The notes under the pieces: generated by a model
Databases searched by the model: none
Told to the model about the DNA's origin: nothing
The model's input: only the letters and a program-made list of their open reading frames with translations
Program-made: the position numbers and the translations under genes
Assembly: GCA_964360335.1 (NCBI GenBank)
Contig: CAYHVH010000005.1
Coordinates: 1 to 44,299 of the forward strand
Direction: 5' to 3'
From: CAYHVH01 sp964360335
GTDB taxonomy: Bacteria > Patescibacteriota > Doudnabacteria > UBA920 > 2-01-FULL-46-14
Length of the DNA stretch: 44,299 nt
Shown here: positions 21,997 to 29,821 of the stretch, piece by piece
Layout: each line of letters opens with the position of its first letter
Position numbering within the stretch: the first letter of the stretch is position 1

Positions 21997-22025
21997 ATTC
22001 TAGGATGCAAATACCCAAAAGTCAA
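21997..22025 (-). promoter_or_regulatory. promoter of repeat-protein/ParB cassette
   Basis: Minus strand: TTGACT (22025-22020), 17-nt spacer, TAGAAT (22002-21997). Start near 21990 gives a leader of about 95 nt, which contains GGAATTACTTGGTTCC-like symmetric words that could be an operator. Confidence 0.7.
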
Positions 22026-22063
22026 TAGGGATATTGTCTTTTTGCCTGCCTGCGACGGACAAG

Positions 22064-22111
22064 CCAATCGCCAAAATTGGCTACTTGATATACGTGTACA
22101 AAATCAATTGA
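22064..22111 (+). pseudogene. relic 3' end of a second GT39 gene
   Basis: Encodes PIAKIGYLIYVYKIN and a stop, against PIAKIGYSIYIYRIN at the end of the intact GT39 gene. The replaced residues are conservative, which suggests the fragment once belonged to a functional paralogue. Upstream of about 22055 the similarity is lost and the cassette promoter begins. Alternatively it is the regenerated gene end left by an element that integrated at the 3' end of GT39. Confidence 0.75.
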
Positions 22112-22142
22112 TTTAGCGAATGATATTGGTTTGCTCCTCCGA

Positions 22143-22170
22143 CGTCTCTTTACAGAGGCGCTTTTCTTTT
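22143..22170 (+). terminator. terminator in the right direct-repeat copy
   Basis: CGTCTCT (22143-22149), loop TTAC, AGAGGCG (22154-22160), CTTTTCTTTT. Compared with the left copy, bases changed but pairing is kept through one G-U pair. Confidence 0.75.
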
Positions 22171-22185
22171 GACAAGTATCAAATA

Positions 22186-22380
22186 AGATATTAATATCTT
22201 GCGTTCCTGAAGGATAAATCAACTTGGAGGGGAAAACCGGGGGAAGGGGTTTTCCCCTTCCAACCGTCCCGACTTTGTCGGGACTGCCTCCCCTTTCCTT
22301 GGTGCCTCGGCCCGGGGATGAACCCCACGCCTCGGCGGTTAGGCCCCGCGGCTTGCCGCGGGGAAATCTTGTTATATTAT
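22186..22380. repeat. cluster of intergenic palindromes
   Basis: No gene is visible. The region holds GGGGAAAACC/GGTTTTCCCC (about 22230-22258), GTCCCGAC-ttt-GTCGGGAC (about 22267-22285) and CCCCGCGGC-tt-GCCGCGGGG (about 22343-22362). An open minus-strand frame through it is Gly/Arg/Pro-rich low complexity and is best seen as a by-product. Confidence 0.55.
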
Positions 22381-22381
22381 A

Positions 22382-22419
22382 TTGTCCGTTTTTTTCGCAA
22401 ATGCGAAAAAAACGGACAA
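22382..22419 (-). terminator. perfect 18-bp hairpin with internal T-tract after UMP kinase operon
   Basis: TTGTCCGTTTTTTTCGCA, two-nt centre, then the exact complement. It lies about 60 nt past the end of the long cell-wall operon. Same design as 14423-14460. Confidence 0.55.
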
Positions 22420-22480
22420 ACTTCGACAAGCCGCAGACTGAAAAACCTAACCGGTAAAAGTCTAAAACTAAAACCGAAGG

Positions 22481-23155
22481 TCAGCTAATAACCGTCCCTT
22501 TAAACGACCGGCCTTGGAGGAAGGCTTGAAAATTTTTAAAATCGCGGCCGTTCATCACAACAACTTTAATTCCTTGTTGCTCGGCGAGAGCCGAGGCCTT
22601 GGGATCAAACGGCAGGTTGGCACCCGGACGCCATTTCTCTTGAAAAAGTTTGCGAAAGTTCTGCCAAGTAATTTGCTTAATTGGCTGGGCATTTTTGTAT
22701 TCCTTTGGGTCCGCATTATAGACATAATCAATGTTGGAGAGGTTCAGCACCGTCTTTATCCCGTAAGTCTGCGCCAGTCGAACGGCAGCGTAGTCTGTTG
22801 ACCGGCCGGGCTTCCAACCGGAGAAGACGTTTATTCTTTTGGGCCTCTCGAGTTTTTTCGTCGGGTCATTCAGGACTTCCGGGTAGGCGAACTTTCCAAA
22901 AAGGTCCCGCAAGACCTCGGCACTGGCTCTGGTAGCTGCAATCCCGAGCCAATCCAAATCCGGGTTACTGATCTTCCCGGTCGCTTGCGCCAACGCCTGG
23001 CACTGACGCGCAAGTTTTCCGCCGCCGGTAACGATGAAAAACCGACGGCCTCGTTTCGCGTATCCCAAAATCAACTTACCAAATTTTCTTACAAATTGAA
23101 GGTCAAGACGATTGGGATAAATCAAAGACCCGCCAAGCGAAATGATATAGGTCAT
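22481..23155 (-). CDS. UMP kinase-like amino-acid-kinase family protein
   Basis: A 224-residue protein from MTYIISLGGSLIYP (ATG 23153-23155, overlapping the ftsQ stop as ATGA). It has the carbamate/amino-acid-kinase fold: an N-terminal glycine loop SLGGSL, VTGGGKLARQ, and the C-terminal nucleotide-binding DYAAVRLAQ, NIDYVYNADPK. It most resembles the short archaeal-type UMP kinases (UMP + ATP to UDP + ADP), needed for UTP, CTP and UDP-sugars. The usual bacterial pyrH neighbour frr is elsewhere in this window (42714), so the pair is split. Last gene of the long operon. Confidence 0.82.
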   Translation of the reverse strand: MTYIISLGGSLIYPNRLDLQFVRKFGKLILGYAKRGRRFFIVTGGGKLARQCQALAQATGKISNPDLDWLGIAATRASAEVLRDLFGKFAYPEVLNDPTKKLERPKRINVFSGWKPGRSTDYAAVRLAQTYGIKTVLNLSNIDYVYNADPKEYKNAQPIKQITWQNFRKLFQEKWRPGANLPFDPKASALAEQQGIKVVVMNGRDFKNFQAFLQGRSFKGTVIS

Positions 23156-24111
23156 AATTTGGGCAAAGTCGAGGTGGCGTTTTCCGGCGCACAGGGCGCG
23201 TCGAGATAGCAATAATAGGCGATGTTGGGCAGGCGCAAGTCAATATAAGACAGGCCGCTATAGGTTTCCGGCTTGATCTCCTGGGCCAAAAGCAAATTTA
23301 GATTCCGGAGCTGGGCTTCCACACTTCGGTCGAGATCAAAATAGACCTGAAAGCCGAGGCCGGTCTTGACCGTGATGTCCGGACTTAAGCTGCCGAGGAG
23401 AACAAAGCTGGCAAAAGTCGTCTGGGGAATCTCGCGGGGCCACTGGTTCTTGACCTTTTCAACAAATTGGAGGGGCTTGCCGATTGGCAAAGCTTGGCCG
23501 ACTTGGACTGGCGCTTGAGTCTGATCGGCAAGCAAAACCTCGGCAAAAGAGCTGGGCTCGTAAGTGAGAACTTTTTGAAAAACCACGCCATCCTGGTCTA
23601 AAAGGTAGTAGCTCTCGCCGCTTTGCCAAACATATAATGGTTTCCGCTTCTCTACGGCAAGCGCTAACTGGTTGGGGAACCCGCGCTTGAACCTGGTAAT
23701 TTGTCTGACTTCGGGCAATTCATCCTGCAGGGCTAAAAGCAGTTGCCGCTTCGAAAGAAGCAGAATGTGGTTTCGGGGAACAAGATAACGGCGCTGTTTT
23801 TCGAGGCTCTGCAAAACGTCTTCGACTTCCGCAGGACTAATCCCCTCGCCGAGAACTGAAACCTGCCTGACCAAAAAGACGCGGGAAAGAGTCAAAAAAT
23901 AGAAAAGCAGGATCAAAAATAAAATCGCAATGCCCCGCCGCCAGGCTGATCGCAAACCCAAACCCGAAAGGAAGCGGCTGCCCCAAGACTCTGGCACAAC
24001 AATGGTCTGGCGCTCGTAGCGCCTAGCCCGCGCTAATTTTGCCTGGAACTCGGGCCGCCGGAACCGCAGCTGCCTCGCCGGCCGGCGCTTCCTCAAATCA
24101 AATATCGCCAT
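23152..24111 (-). CDS. ftsQ: cell division protein FtsQ/DivIB
   Basis: A bitopic membrane protein of the divisome that links FtsL/FtsB to FtsW/FtsI. From ATG 24109-24111 it has 319 residues: a basic cytoplasmic tail (1-60) with many Arg, one membrane helix (about 62-82, GIAILFLILLFYFLTLSRVF), a POTRA domain starting FLVRQVSVLGEGISPAEVEDVLQ and the FtsQ beta domain (KRKPLYVWQSGESYYLLDQDGVVF). The start overlaps ddl by 14 nt. Its place after murF-alr-ddl resembles a shuffled division/cell-wall cluster. The last residues are a Cys-containing tail of unknown use. Confidence 0.9.
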   Translation of the reverse strand: MAIFDLRKRRPARQLRFRRPEFQAKLARARRYERQTIVVPESWGSRFLSGLGLRSAWRRGIAILFLILLFYFLTLSRVFLVRQVSVLGEGISPAEVEDVLQSLEKQRRYLVPRNHILLLSKRQLLLALQDELPEVRQITRFKRGFPNQLALAVEKRKPLYVWQSGESYYLLDQDGVVFQKVLTYEPSSFAEVLLADQTQAPVQVGQALPIGKPLQFVEKVKNQWPREIPQTTFASFVLLGSLSPDITVKTGLGFQVYFDLDRSVEAQLRNLNLLLAQEIKPETYSGLSYIDLRLPNIAYYCYLDAPCAPENATSTLPKL

Positions 24112-25297
24112 GACCGTGAAGCTTAGCAAACGGCAGCTTCCCTCCCCCGGTCCGGCGCAGGATGTCAGAAGCAAAAGTGTAAGCGGGCCGCTGGTTTTTC
24201 TGGTGCCGCTCTTCCGCCAACATCAGGAGCTTTTCCAAAAGCTCCTCGAGGCTTACCCCGCTCTTCTGCCAGAGATGATGATAAAGCGTGCCGGGGAGAG
24301 TATTAACCTCGTTAGCGAAGTAGTTTTGGGATTTTCGGTCATACAGAAAGTCCACCCGGGCAATTCCCGAACAGCCCAATGATTTGAAGATTTTGACCGC
24401 CAGGGTTTGGAGGGTTTCCGTAATTTTTTTGTCCAGCCGGGCGGGAATAATGACGCTGCGACGGGCCTTCCCCAACTGGGCGCCTCCGGCGCGCAAGTAT
24501 TTATCCTCGTAAGAAAAAAACTCGTCCGCAAAAACCGACTCCTGGATGAGCGAAGGCCGAGGATCGTCGTTGCCGAGTACCGCCACGGTGAGATCCGCCA
24601 AATTTTCCACACTTGCTTCGGCCAGCACCCGCTGCCCGTAATGCAGCGCTGTTTCGACCGAGAGCTCGAGTTCCTTTTCCGTCTTGGCTTTTGCCACGCC
24701 GATTGAGGAGCCCAAACGGGCCGGTTTGACAAACAGCGGGAAACGGAGTTTTTGCTGGATGCCCCGGAGCACGGCCTCGCGGTCCCTCTCCCAATCCTCC
24801 AGGGAATAGTGCACAAACGGTGTGGTCGGAATACTAAATTGCTGATAAAACTGCTTGGTCAAAATCTTATCCATCGCGATGGCCGAGGAGGTTACGTCAC
24901 AACCGACGTAAGGCACGCCAAAAATTTCAAACAAGCCCTGAATTGTACCATCTTCGCCAAAACTGCCGTGAAAGGCCGGAAAGGCCAGATTCACGACATG
25001 CGTTTTCCCCCACAGACTTTTTTGCCGAAATACCAGCTTGCCGACGGATTTTTCCAAATCCAAAAAGTATCGACTAAATTTGCCGGCCAGATTTTTTTTG
25101 TTCGGGTCGGTAAAAGTCTCGAGTTTTCCCAGCTCCTCGCCGATAAACCATTCTCCCTGTTTGCCGAGATAAACCGGCAGAACCCGGCAGCCCATTCCTT
25201 TAAGCCCCGCGATGACAAGCTCCGCGGTGATTATCGAAATGTCGTGCTCGGGCGAACGGCTCCCGAAAAAAACTCCAATGGTCTGTGACCTATCCAT
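24098..25297 (-). CDS. ddl: D-alanine--D-alanine ligase
   Basis: ATP-grasp enzyme that joins two D-Ala for the peptidoglycan stem peptide. The 399-residue protein starts at MDRSQTIGVFFGSRSPEHDIS; the ATG at 25295-25297 lies 5 nt after the alr stop. Landmarks: SPEHDIS (substrate Glu), MDKILTKQFYQQFSIPTTPF, the ATP-binding FPLFVKPARLGSSIGVAK, and the metal/ATP site FANEVNTLPGT. It is slightly longer than E. coli DdlB because of an extended middle part and a basic C-terminal tail. Direct partner of the upstream alanine racemase. Confidence 0.95.
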   Translation of the reverse strand: MDRSQTIGVFFGSRSPEHDISIITAELVIAGLKGMGCRVLPVYLGKQGEWFIGEELGKLETFTDPNKKNLAGKFSRYFLDLEKSVGKLVFRQKSLWGKTHVVNLAFPAFHGSFGEDGTIQGLFEIFGVPYVGCDVTSSAIAMDKILTKQFYQQFSIPTTPFVHYSLEDWERDREAVLRGIQQKLRFPLFVKPARLGSSIGVAKAKTEKELELSVETALHYGQRVLAEASVENLADLTVAVLGNDDPRPSLIQESVFADEFFSYEDKYLRAGGAQLGKARRSVIIPARLDKKITETLQTLAVKIFKSLGCSGIARVDFLYDRKSQNYFANEVNTLPGTLYHHLWQKSGVSLEELLEKLLMLAEERHQKNQRPAYTFASDILRRTGGGKLPFAKLHGHGDI

Positions 25298-25302
25298 AAA
25301 GT

Positions 25303-26445
25303 TTAGATTATGACCCTCCGCAAGGATGGAGGAATGTGAACGAGAATTTCGTAAGGAATAGTATGGCAAATTTTGGCAATATTCTCAACCGAATTGGGCA
25401 GAGCGGGCTCGTTACTAATCATTATCACGTCCTCGCCAATTCTGGCCCCCGCCGCCCCCGTTACGTCAATGGTCGTGATATTCATACTGACTCGGCCGGC
25501 GATGGCGCAAGATTTCCCGCGAACTTGAAAAACTCCTGTGTTGGAAAGGCGGAGATCTATTCCCTCATGGTAGCCGGCCGGGACAGTGGCAAGCGTCAGA
25601 GGGGCGGGAGTTTCAAAGGTAATGCCGTAGCCGATTTTTTCGCCTCGCGGGACAGTCTTGAGCGAACTTATTACCGAGCGCATTTCCAAAGCCGGCTTGA
25701 GTTCGATCTCCTGGGAAGGCGCCCCCCAGTTGATGCCATAGAGGCCAAGCCCCAGCCGCGCCGCGTTGGCCGCGATTTGCGATGTGTAATGGAGACCGGC
25801 CGTGGCGGCGAGATGAAAATACTTTATTTCCCCGAACTGCCTTTTCAGGATGCTCGAGATTTCGTTCCAGCTCGCAATCTGCTGTTTGGTAAAAGTCTGG
25901 TCCGGATTGTCCGCATCCGCAAAGTGCGAACACACGCCTTCCAGGATCATCAGAGGATTACTCTTAATCAATTTTGCCGCTTCCGGAATCTCCCCGGGCA
26001 AGAGTCCTTGCCGATGCATGCCGGTATCAACTTTTAAATGCAACCGGGCGGGGTGGGTGAGCTTCCCCGCCAAATTTCGCAGACTCTCCAAACTGATGAT
26101 TGTAAAAGCAATATCTTTTAAGGTTTTTCTTAAAATCAGGTCGTCCCGGCTATAACCGATGACCAGGATATTTGACTTGACCATAGCTCTTCTTAAAACC
26201 AGAGCCTCATAAAATGAATCCACCACCAGAAATGGCGGTTTTTCGGGCTCCAAAATCGTGGCCACCTCGACTAAGCCATGGCCATAGGCGTTGCTTTTAA
26301 GTACCGGCGCCAATTTCAGCGCTGGATATTTTCCTTGATAAGTCCGAAAATTGTGGAGAATCGCATCGCGGGAGATTAGAACTTTAATCAACGGCTCGTA
26401 TTTGACGCGCGGCTTTCTGATTTGGTTGAGAAACTTTTTGAACAT
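25303..26445 (-). CDS. alr: alanine racemase
   Basis: PLP enzyme that converts L-Ala to D-Ala for the wall. The 380-residue protein has the PLP lysine at K50 in APVLKSNAYGHG, the TIM-barrel domain up to about 250, and the C-terminal beta domain with the catalytic Tyr in KIGYGITF and the motif CAIAGRVSMNITTIDV. Starts with a short basic extension MFKKFLNQIRKP. It sits 6 nt after murF and before ddl, so the D-Ala branch is encoded together. Confidence 0.96.
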   Translation of the reverse strand: MFKKFLNQIRKPRVKYEPLIKVLISRDAILHNFRTYQGKYPALKLAPVLKSNAYGHGLVEVATILEPEKPPFLVVDSFYEALVLRRAMVKSNILVIGYSRDDLILRKTLKDIAFTIISLESLRNLAGKLTHPARLHLKVDTGMHRQGLLPGEIPEAAKLIKSNPLMILEGVCSHFADADNPDQTFTKQQIASWNEISSILKRQFGEIKYFHLAATAGLHYTSQIAANAARLGLGLYGINWGAPSQEIELKPALEMRSVISSLKTVPRGEKIGYGITFETPAPLTLATVPAGYHEGIDLRLSNTGVFQVRGKSCAIAGRVSMNITTIDVTGAAGARIGEDVIMISNEPALPNSVENIAKICHTIPYEILVHIPPSLRRVII

Positions 26446-26451
26446 GAACCA

Positions 26452-27801
26452 CTACCGATAATTGTCCGGCCAGTCGTTTTGAAACAGCACCACGTCGCCT
26501 GCTTTTAAAATATGGGGGACGGCGGCGTAAGCGCTCTGAGCCTCGTCATACCACTTAATGCGATCCGCAGGATATCCCGCCGCCCGAAGTCCTTCGGCAA
26601 TTGAGGGGGTTGCGCTATTTTTTATGAGCACAACCAGATCCGCGCTCTGGGCCAGAAGCTTCCCAATTTCCCGGTGGATGGCGACCGAGCGCTCCCCCAT
26701 CTCCACGAGGCCGGGGGTGACGTAAATTTTCCGCCGGCCAGCAAATCTGCCTAAAACTTTGATCGCCTCGCGAGCGCCGTCCGGGTTGGCGTTATAACTG
26801 TCATCAATAATCGTGATGCCGTTTCGGTTTTGGATAAGTTGGAGTCGATGCGGAATCGGCTGAATTTCAGCGACTCCCCCGTTGATTTGCTCGTCGGAGA
26901 GGCCCAATTCTTGCGCCACCATAACCGCCGCGCTGACTATTCCTCTGGCATAATCGCCTAAAAGTGGCAGCTGCCGCTCTCGCCCATCACGGGAACTGTA
27001 AAATTTGATTTTCTTGCCGGAAGCAAATTTTTGATAATTGGCCGTGACCCTTTCGTCATCCTGGTTCAGGAAGACGAGCCCATCGGCGGCAGAATTTTCC
27101 AGAATTTCAAATTTCGCCGCTATGGTATTTTCCAAACTTCGGAATCTTTCCAGATGGGCCTCGTTGATCCCGGTCAAAATCGCAATCCGCGGCCTCGCAA
27201 GCTCGCAGAGCGCTTGGATATCGCCCCGTTTGTAGGCCCCCATTTCCACGACCAATACTTGGATGTCCGGCTGCAATTTGTCGAGAATCAATCTGGCCAA
27301 GCCCAAGGGGGTATTGATGTTCTCCGGAGTTTTGAGAACCAAAAACTTCTGCTTGAGGACCGTGGCCAGTATCTCCTTCATCGTAGTTTTGCCATAACTT
27401 CCGGTAATGCCAATAATCGTTAGCTCCGGAAATTTTTGGATTTTCCGCTTCGCCCGCCCGATAATAATCTGTTTCAAAAGAAAATCCGCGGGCCAAAGCA
27501 AAACCACGGCAAGAACGATAAAAAGGAAATAAATCCAAAGCCAAAGCCAAAGAAAGAACAATAAAAACCAAAATTTATAAGCACCCAGCGCCAGAGCCGG
27601 AAAAACGGCCGAGCCCGCGGCTAAAAGCCCGCTTATAAAGAAAACGACCGAGAGCTTGGGGGTCCAGGTGATTCGCTTTCGCGGTTTTGGCAGCCGAAAC
27701 CCGCCACGGGTTGTCCACATCAGGCGGAAAAAGCGAAGCAGGTCATAATTCTCCAGCTGCAGGAGATAAAGTTGGGATTTAATGGCTTTGACCGGATTCA
27801 T
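26452..27801 (-). CDS. murF: MurF-like UDP-MurNAc-tripeptide--D-Ala-D-Ala ligase with N-terminal membrane domain
   Basis: Adds the D-Ala-D-Ala dipeptide to the UDP-MurNAc-tripeptide. Unlike E. coli MurF, the first 110 residues are two to three membrane helices (SVVFFISGLL, KFWFLLFFLWLWLWIYFLFIVL) instead of the usual UDP-binding domain. The Mur ligase core follows: P-loop GITGSYGKTT (131-140), ENINTPLGLA, EMGAYKRGDI, NEAHLERF, NQDDE and the C-terminal DDSYNANPDG with PGLVEMG. Such membrane-fused MurF forms are common in CPR genomes. The start overlaps the hydrolase gene by 23 nt. Position before alr and ddl supports the assignment. Confidence 0.92.
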   Translation of the reverse strand: MNPVKAIKSQLYLLQLENYDLLRFFRLMWTTRGGFRLPKPRKRITWTPKLSVVFFISGLLAAGSAVFPALALGAYKFWFLLFFLWLWLWIYFLFIVLAVVLLWPADFLLKQIIIGRAKRKIQKFPELTIIGITGSYGKTTMKEILATVLKQKFLVLKTPENINTPLGLARLILDKLQPDIQVLVVEMGAYKRGDIQALCELARPRIAILTGINEAHLERFRSLENTIAAKFEILENSAADGLVFLNQDDERVTANYQKFASGKKIKFYSSRDGRERQLPLLGDYARGIVSAAVMVAQELGLSDEQINGGVAEIQPIPHRLQLIQNRNGITIIDDSYNANPDGAREAIKVLGRFAGRRKIYVTPGLVEMGERSVAIHREIGKLLAQSADLVVLIKNSATPSIAEGLRAAGYPADRIKWYDEAQSAYAAVPHILKAGDVVLFQNDWPDNYR

Positions 27802-28564
27802 TTATAAAAGAAGTTAGGGACTCGACAAATTCTTGAGGACGGTCTAAAAAACTGAAATGTCCGGACTTAGGAAAAACCAGCAGTCTCGCCGAACGTAAAC
27901 GTTCGGCCATCATTTTCCCCAGAACCAGAGGCGTTTCGCGATCCAGATCTCCCCAGACCAGCAAAACCGGCATTGTAATTCTGTCTAATTCGCTTTGTAA
28001 ATCCTCTCTCACCACGTTCAAAAAAACGGATTTGAGCTCGGGGGTCGCAAGGTAATCGTCCGCCCCGAGAATATGATAAATCCTGGGTCGCAAATTTTGT
28101 AAAAATCGGATAGCAAAGAACGGCTTCGCAATTTTCGCCAACCAGATAACGAGGCGATTCTTCCAAGATTCAACTCTTATTCCGCTGCTTCCGACCAGCA
28201 CAAGTTTCTCCAGGCTTTCGGGGTAATTCGCGGCTAATTTTATACCGACCTTTCCCCCAAAAGAGTGGCCGACGACGCAGACCTTGTTAAGCCCCAAGGT
28301 AATGATGAATTCCCTTACGGCCTTCGCATAGTCTTCAGTTTTCCACGATTCGGGCGGAACTTGCGAACCGCCAAAACCCGGCAAATCCAGTGCGTAAAGA
28401 TGGTATCGATTTTGTCTTTCCAAACTGGTCAAAATTGGCGTCCAGATTTTGGCGTTATTTCGCCAGCCATGTAAAAAAACCACCGTGGGTACGGTGTCGT
28501 CAGTCGCGCGGGCAAAGTAATAGTTCACCGCCAGATTTTTGATGACGATTTGTCTCTGAATCAT
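27779..28564 (-). CDS. alpha/beta hydrolase
   Basis: A 261-residue soluble serine hydrolase. The oxyanion motif LHGW (about 31-34), nucleophile elbow GHSFGG (Ser about 99), acid in WGDLDRETP and His in SGHFSFLDRP form a complete triad. A helical cap lies about 135-190. The substrate cannot be inferred; esterase, lipase or peptidase activity are all possible. It is coupled to serS by an ATGA overlap and overlaps murF, so it is part of the cell-wall operon though not obviously in that pathway. Confidence 0.88.
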   Translation of the reverse strand: MIQRQIVIKNLAVNYYFARATDDTVPTVVFLHGWRNNAKIWTPILTSLERQNRYHLYALDLPGFGGSQVPPESWKTEDYAKAVREFIITLGLNKVCVVGHSFGGKVGIKLAANYPESLEKLVLVGSSGIRVESWKNRLVIWLAKIAKPFFAIRFLQNLRPRIYHILGADDYLATPELKSVFLNVVREDLQSELDRITMPVLLVWGDLDRETPLVLGKMMAERLRSARLLVFPKSGHFSFLDRPQEFVESLTSFINESGQSH

Positions 28565-29820
28565 TTCGGTTTTAGCAACTCTTGACCCACGAATGCAGCC
28601 AGTGCTTTCGGCACCTTTACGGAACCATCCGCCTGCTGGTAGTTTTCCAAAATCGCAATTATCGTCCGGCCGATAGCAAAGCCAGTCCCGTTCAAAATAT
28701 GAGCAAACCTTTTTTCATTTCCCTGCTGGTAGCGGATATTCAACCTCCTGGCTTGGAAATCGGTGGTGGTCGAGGTGGATGTAACTTCGCGGTATTGATT
28801 CTGCCCCGGCAGCCAAGCTTCGAGATCGTATTTTCTGGCAACCGGAAAGCCCAAATCGCCGGTGCACATCTTTACAACCTGATACGGCAGCTCCAGCATC
28901 TGAAACAGTTTTTCCTCAAGAGATAAAAGATATTCGTGTTCCTGATCATCCTGTTCTGCTGTTACAAAAGAGACCATTTCCACTTTGTCAAACTGGTGAA
29001 CCCGCAAAATACCCCGCGTATCCTTGCCGTATGTTCCGGCTTCTCTCCGAAAGGAAGAGGAAAAGGCCACATACCGTTTTGGCAAATCTTTGGCGGATAA
29101 AACTTCGTCTTTGTGCATCGGAACGACGGAATGCTCCGCGGTGCCCACCAGATACAGCCCCTTCTGTTCTTCTTCTGCGGGAACTTCTTCATCCACGACC
29201 CAATAGTAATCCTGATGGCCTCCCGCCTGCCAGTAACCTAGGCCATCGGTGATGGATTTTCTGATCAGCACCGGCGGCACAACCGGCGTAAAGCCCTCCT
29301 TAATCAAAGTTTTGAGAGCTAGGTCAACCAGGGCGAATTCCAACAACACCCCGCTATTCTTGAGGTAACCAAATCTCGTACCCGAAACTTTCGCCGCTCT
29401 TTCGACATCAATGATATCCAGCTTCTCGCCGAGTTCCAGGTGATCTTTTGGCGGAAAATCAAATTTCGGAATTTGGCCCCAGTTTCGCAAAACTTCGTTT
29501 TCCGTCCCGTCCCGGCCGACCTTCACGTCCAGGGCCGGTAAATTCGGCACGGCCAGCAGCAATTCGGCATAGACCTTGGAGACTTCCTTTAATTCTTTCT
29601 CGAGCTTATTGGCTCGCTCTTTTAACTCCTTCCCCTCCGCCACGGCCCGCCGGGCCGAGGTGTCCTTCCGCTGCTGGCGCAGCTCATCAATCTCGTGGGT
29701 CAACTTCCGCCGCCGTTCGTCAACTGTAAGCAGCTTCTCTAAATCTAAATCCAAGCCCTTGTCTTTGACGGCCTTTTTCACGATCTCCTGATTTTCGCGG
29801 ATGAATTTAATATCTAACAT
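28561..29820 (-). CDS. serS: seryl-tRNA synthetase
   Basis: Class II synthetase charging tRNA-Ser. 419 residues, normal length. The N-terminal coiled-coil arm (about 28-105) that holds the tRNA long variable arm is present. Catalytic landmarks: TAEHSVVPMHKDE, motif 2 FRREAGTYGKDTRGILRVHQFDKVE and motif 3 GTGFAIGRTIIAILENYQ. It begins one nt after rdgB. Confidence 0.97.
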   Translation of the reverse strand: MLDIKFIRENQEIVKKAVKDKGLDLDLEKLLTVDERRRKLTHEIDELRQQRKDTSARRAVAEGKELKERANKLEKELKEVSKVYAELLLAVPNLPALDVKVGRDGTENEVLRNWGQIPKFDFPPKDHLELGEKLDIIDVERAAKVSGTRFGYLKNSGVLLEFALVDLALKTLIKEGFTPVVPPVLIRKSITDGLGYWQAGGHQDYYWVVDEEVPAEEEQKGLYLVGTAEHSVVPMHKDEVLSAKDLPKRYVAFSSSFRREAGTYGKDTRGILRVHQFDKVEMVSFVTAEQDDQEHEYLLSLEEKLFQMLELPYQVVKMCTGDLGFPVARKYDLEAWLPGQNQYREVTSTSTTTDFQARRLNIRYQQGNEKRFAHILNGTGFAIGRTIIAILENYQQADGSVKVPKALAAFVGQELLKPK

Positions 29821-29821
29821 C

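Larger units (their letters stand above)
22064..22185 (+). repeat. right copy of 122-bp direct repeat flanking the cassette
   Basis: Gapless partner of 19800-19921 at a constant offset of 2264 nt. It keeps the stop codon, the terminator hairpin and the distal word AAGTATCAAATA. Confidence 0.85.

Noticed and set aside
19943..22025. Insertion sequence or integron at the ParB cassette
   Set aside because: No transposase or integrase, no short terminal inverted repeats; the flanking repeat is a gene end rather than a short target duplication.
22022..22429. 135-residue minus-strand frame across the palindrome cluster
   Set aside because: Composition is Gly/Arg/Pro from palindromes; it crosses the GT39 relic and the cassette promoter and has no ribosome site.
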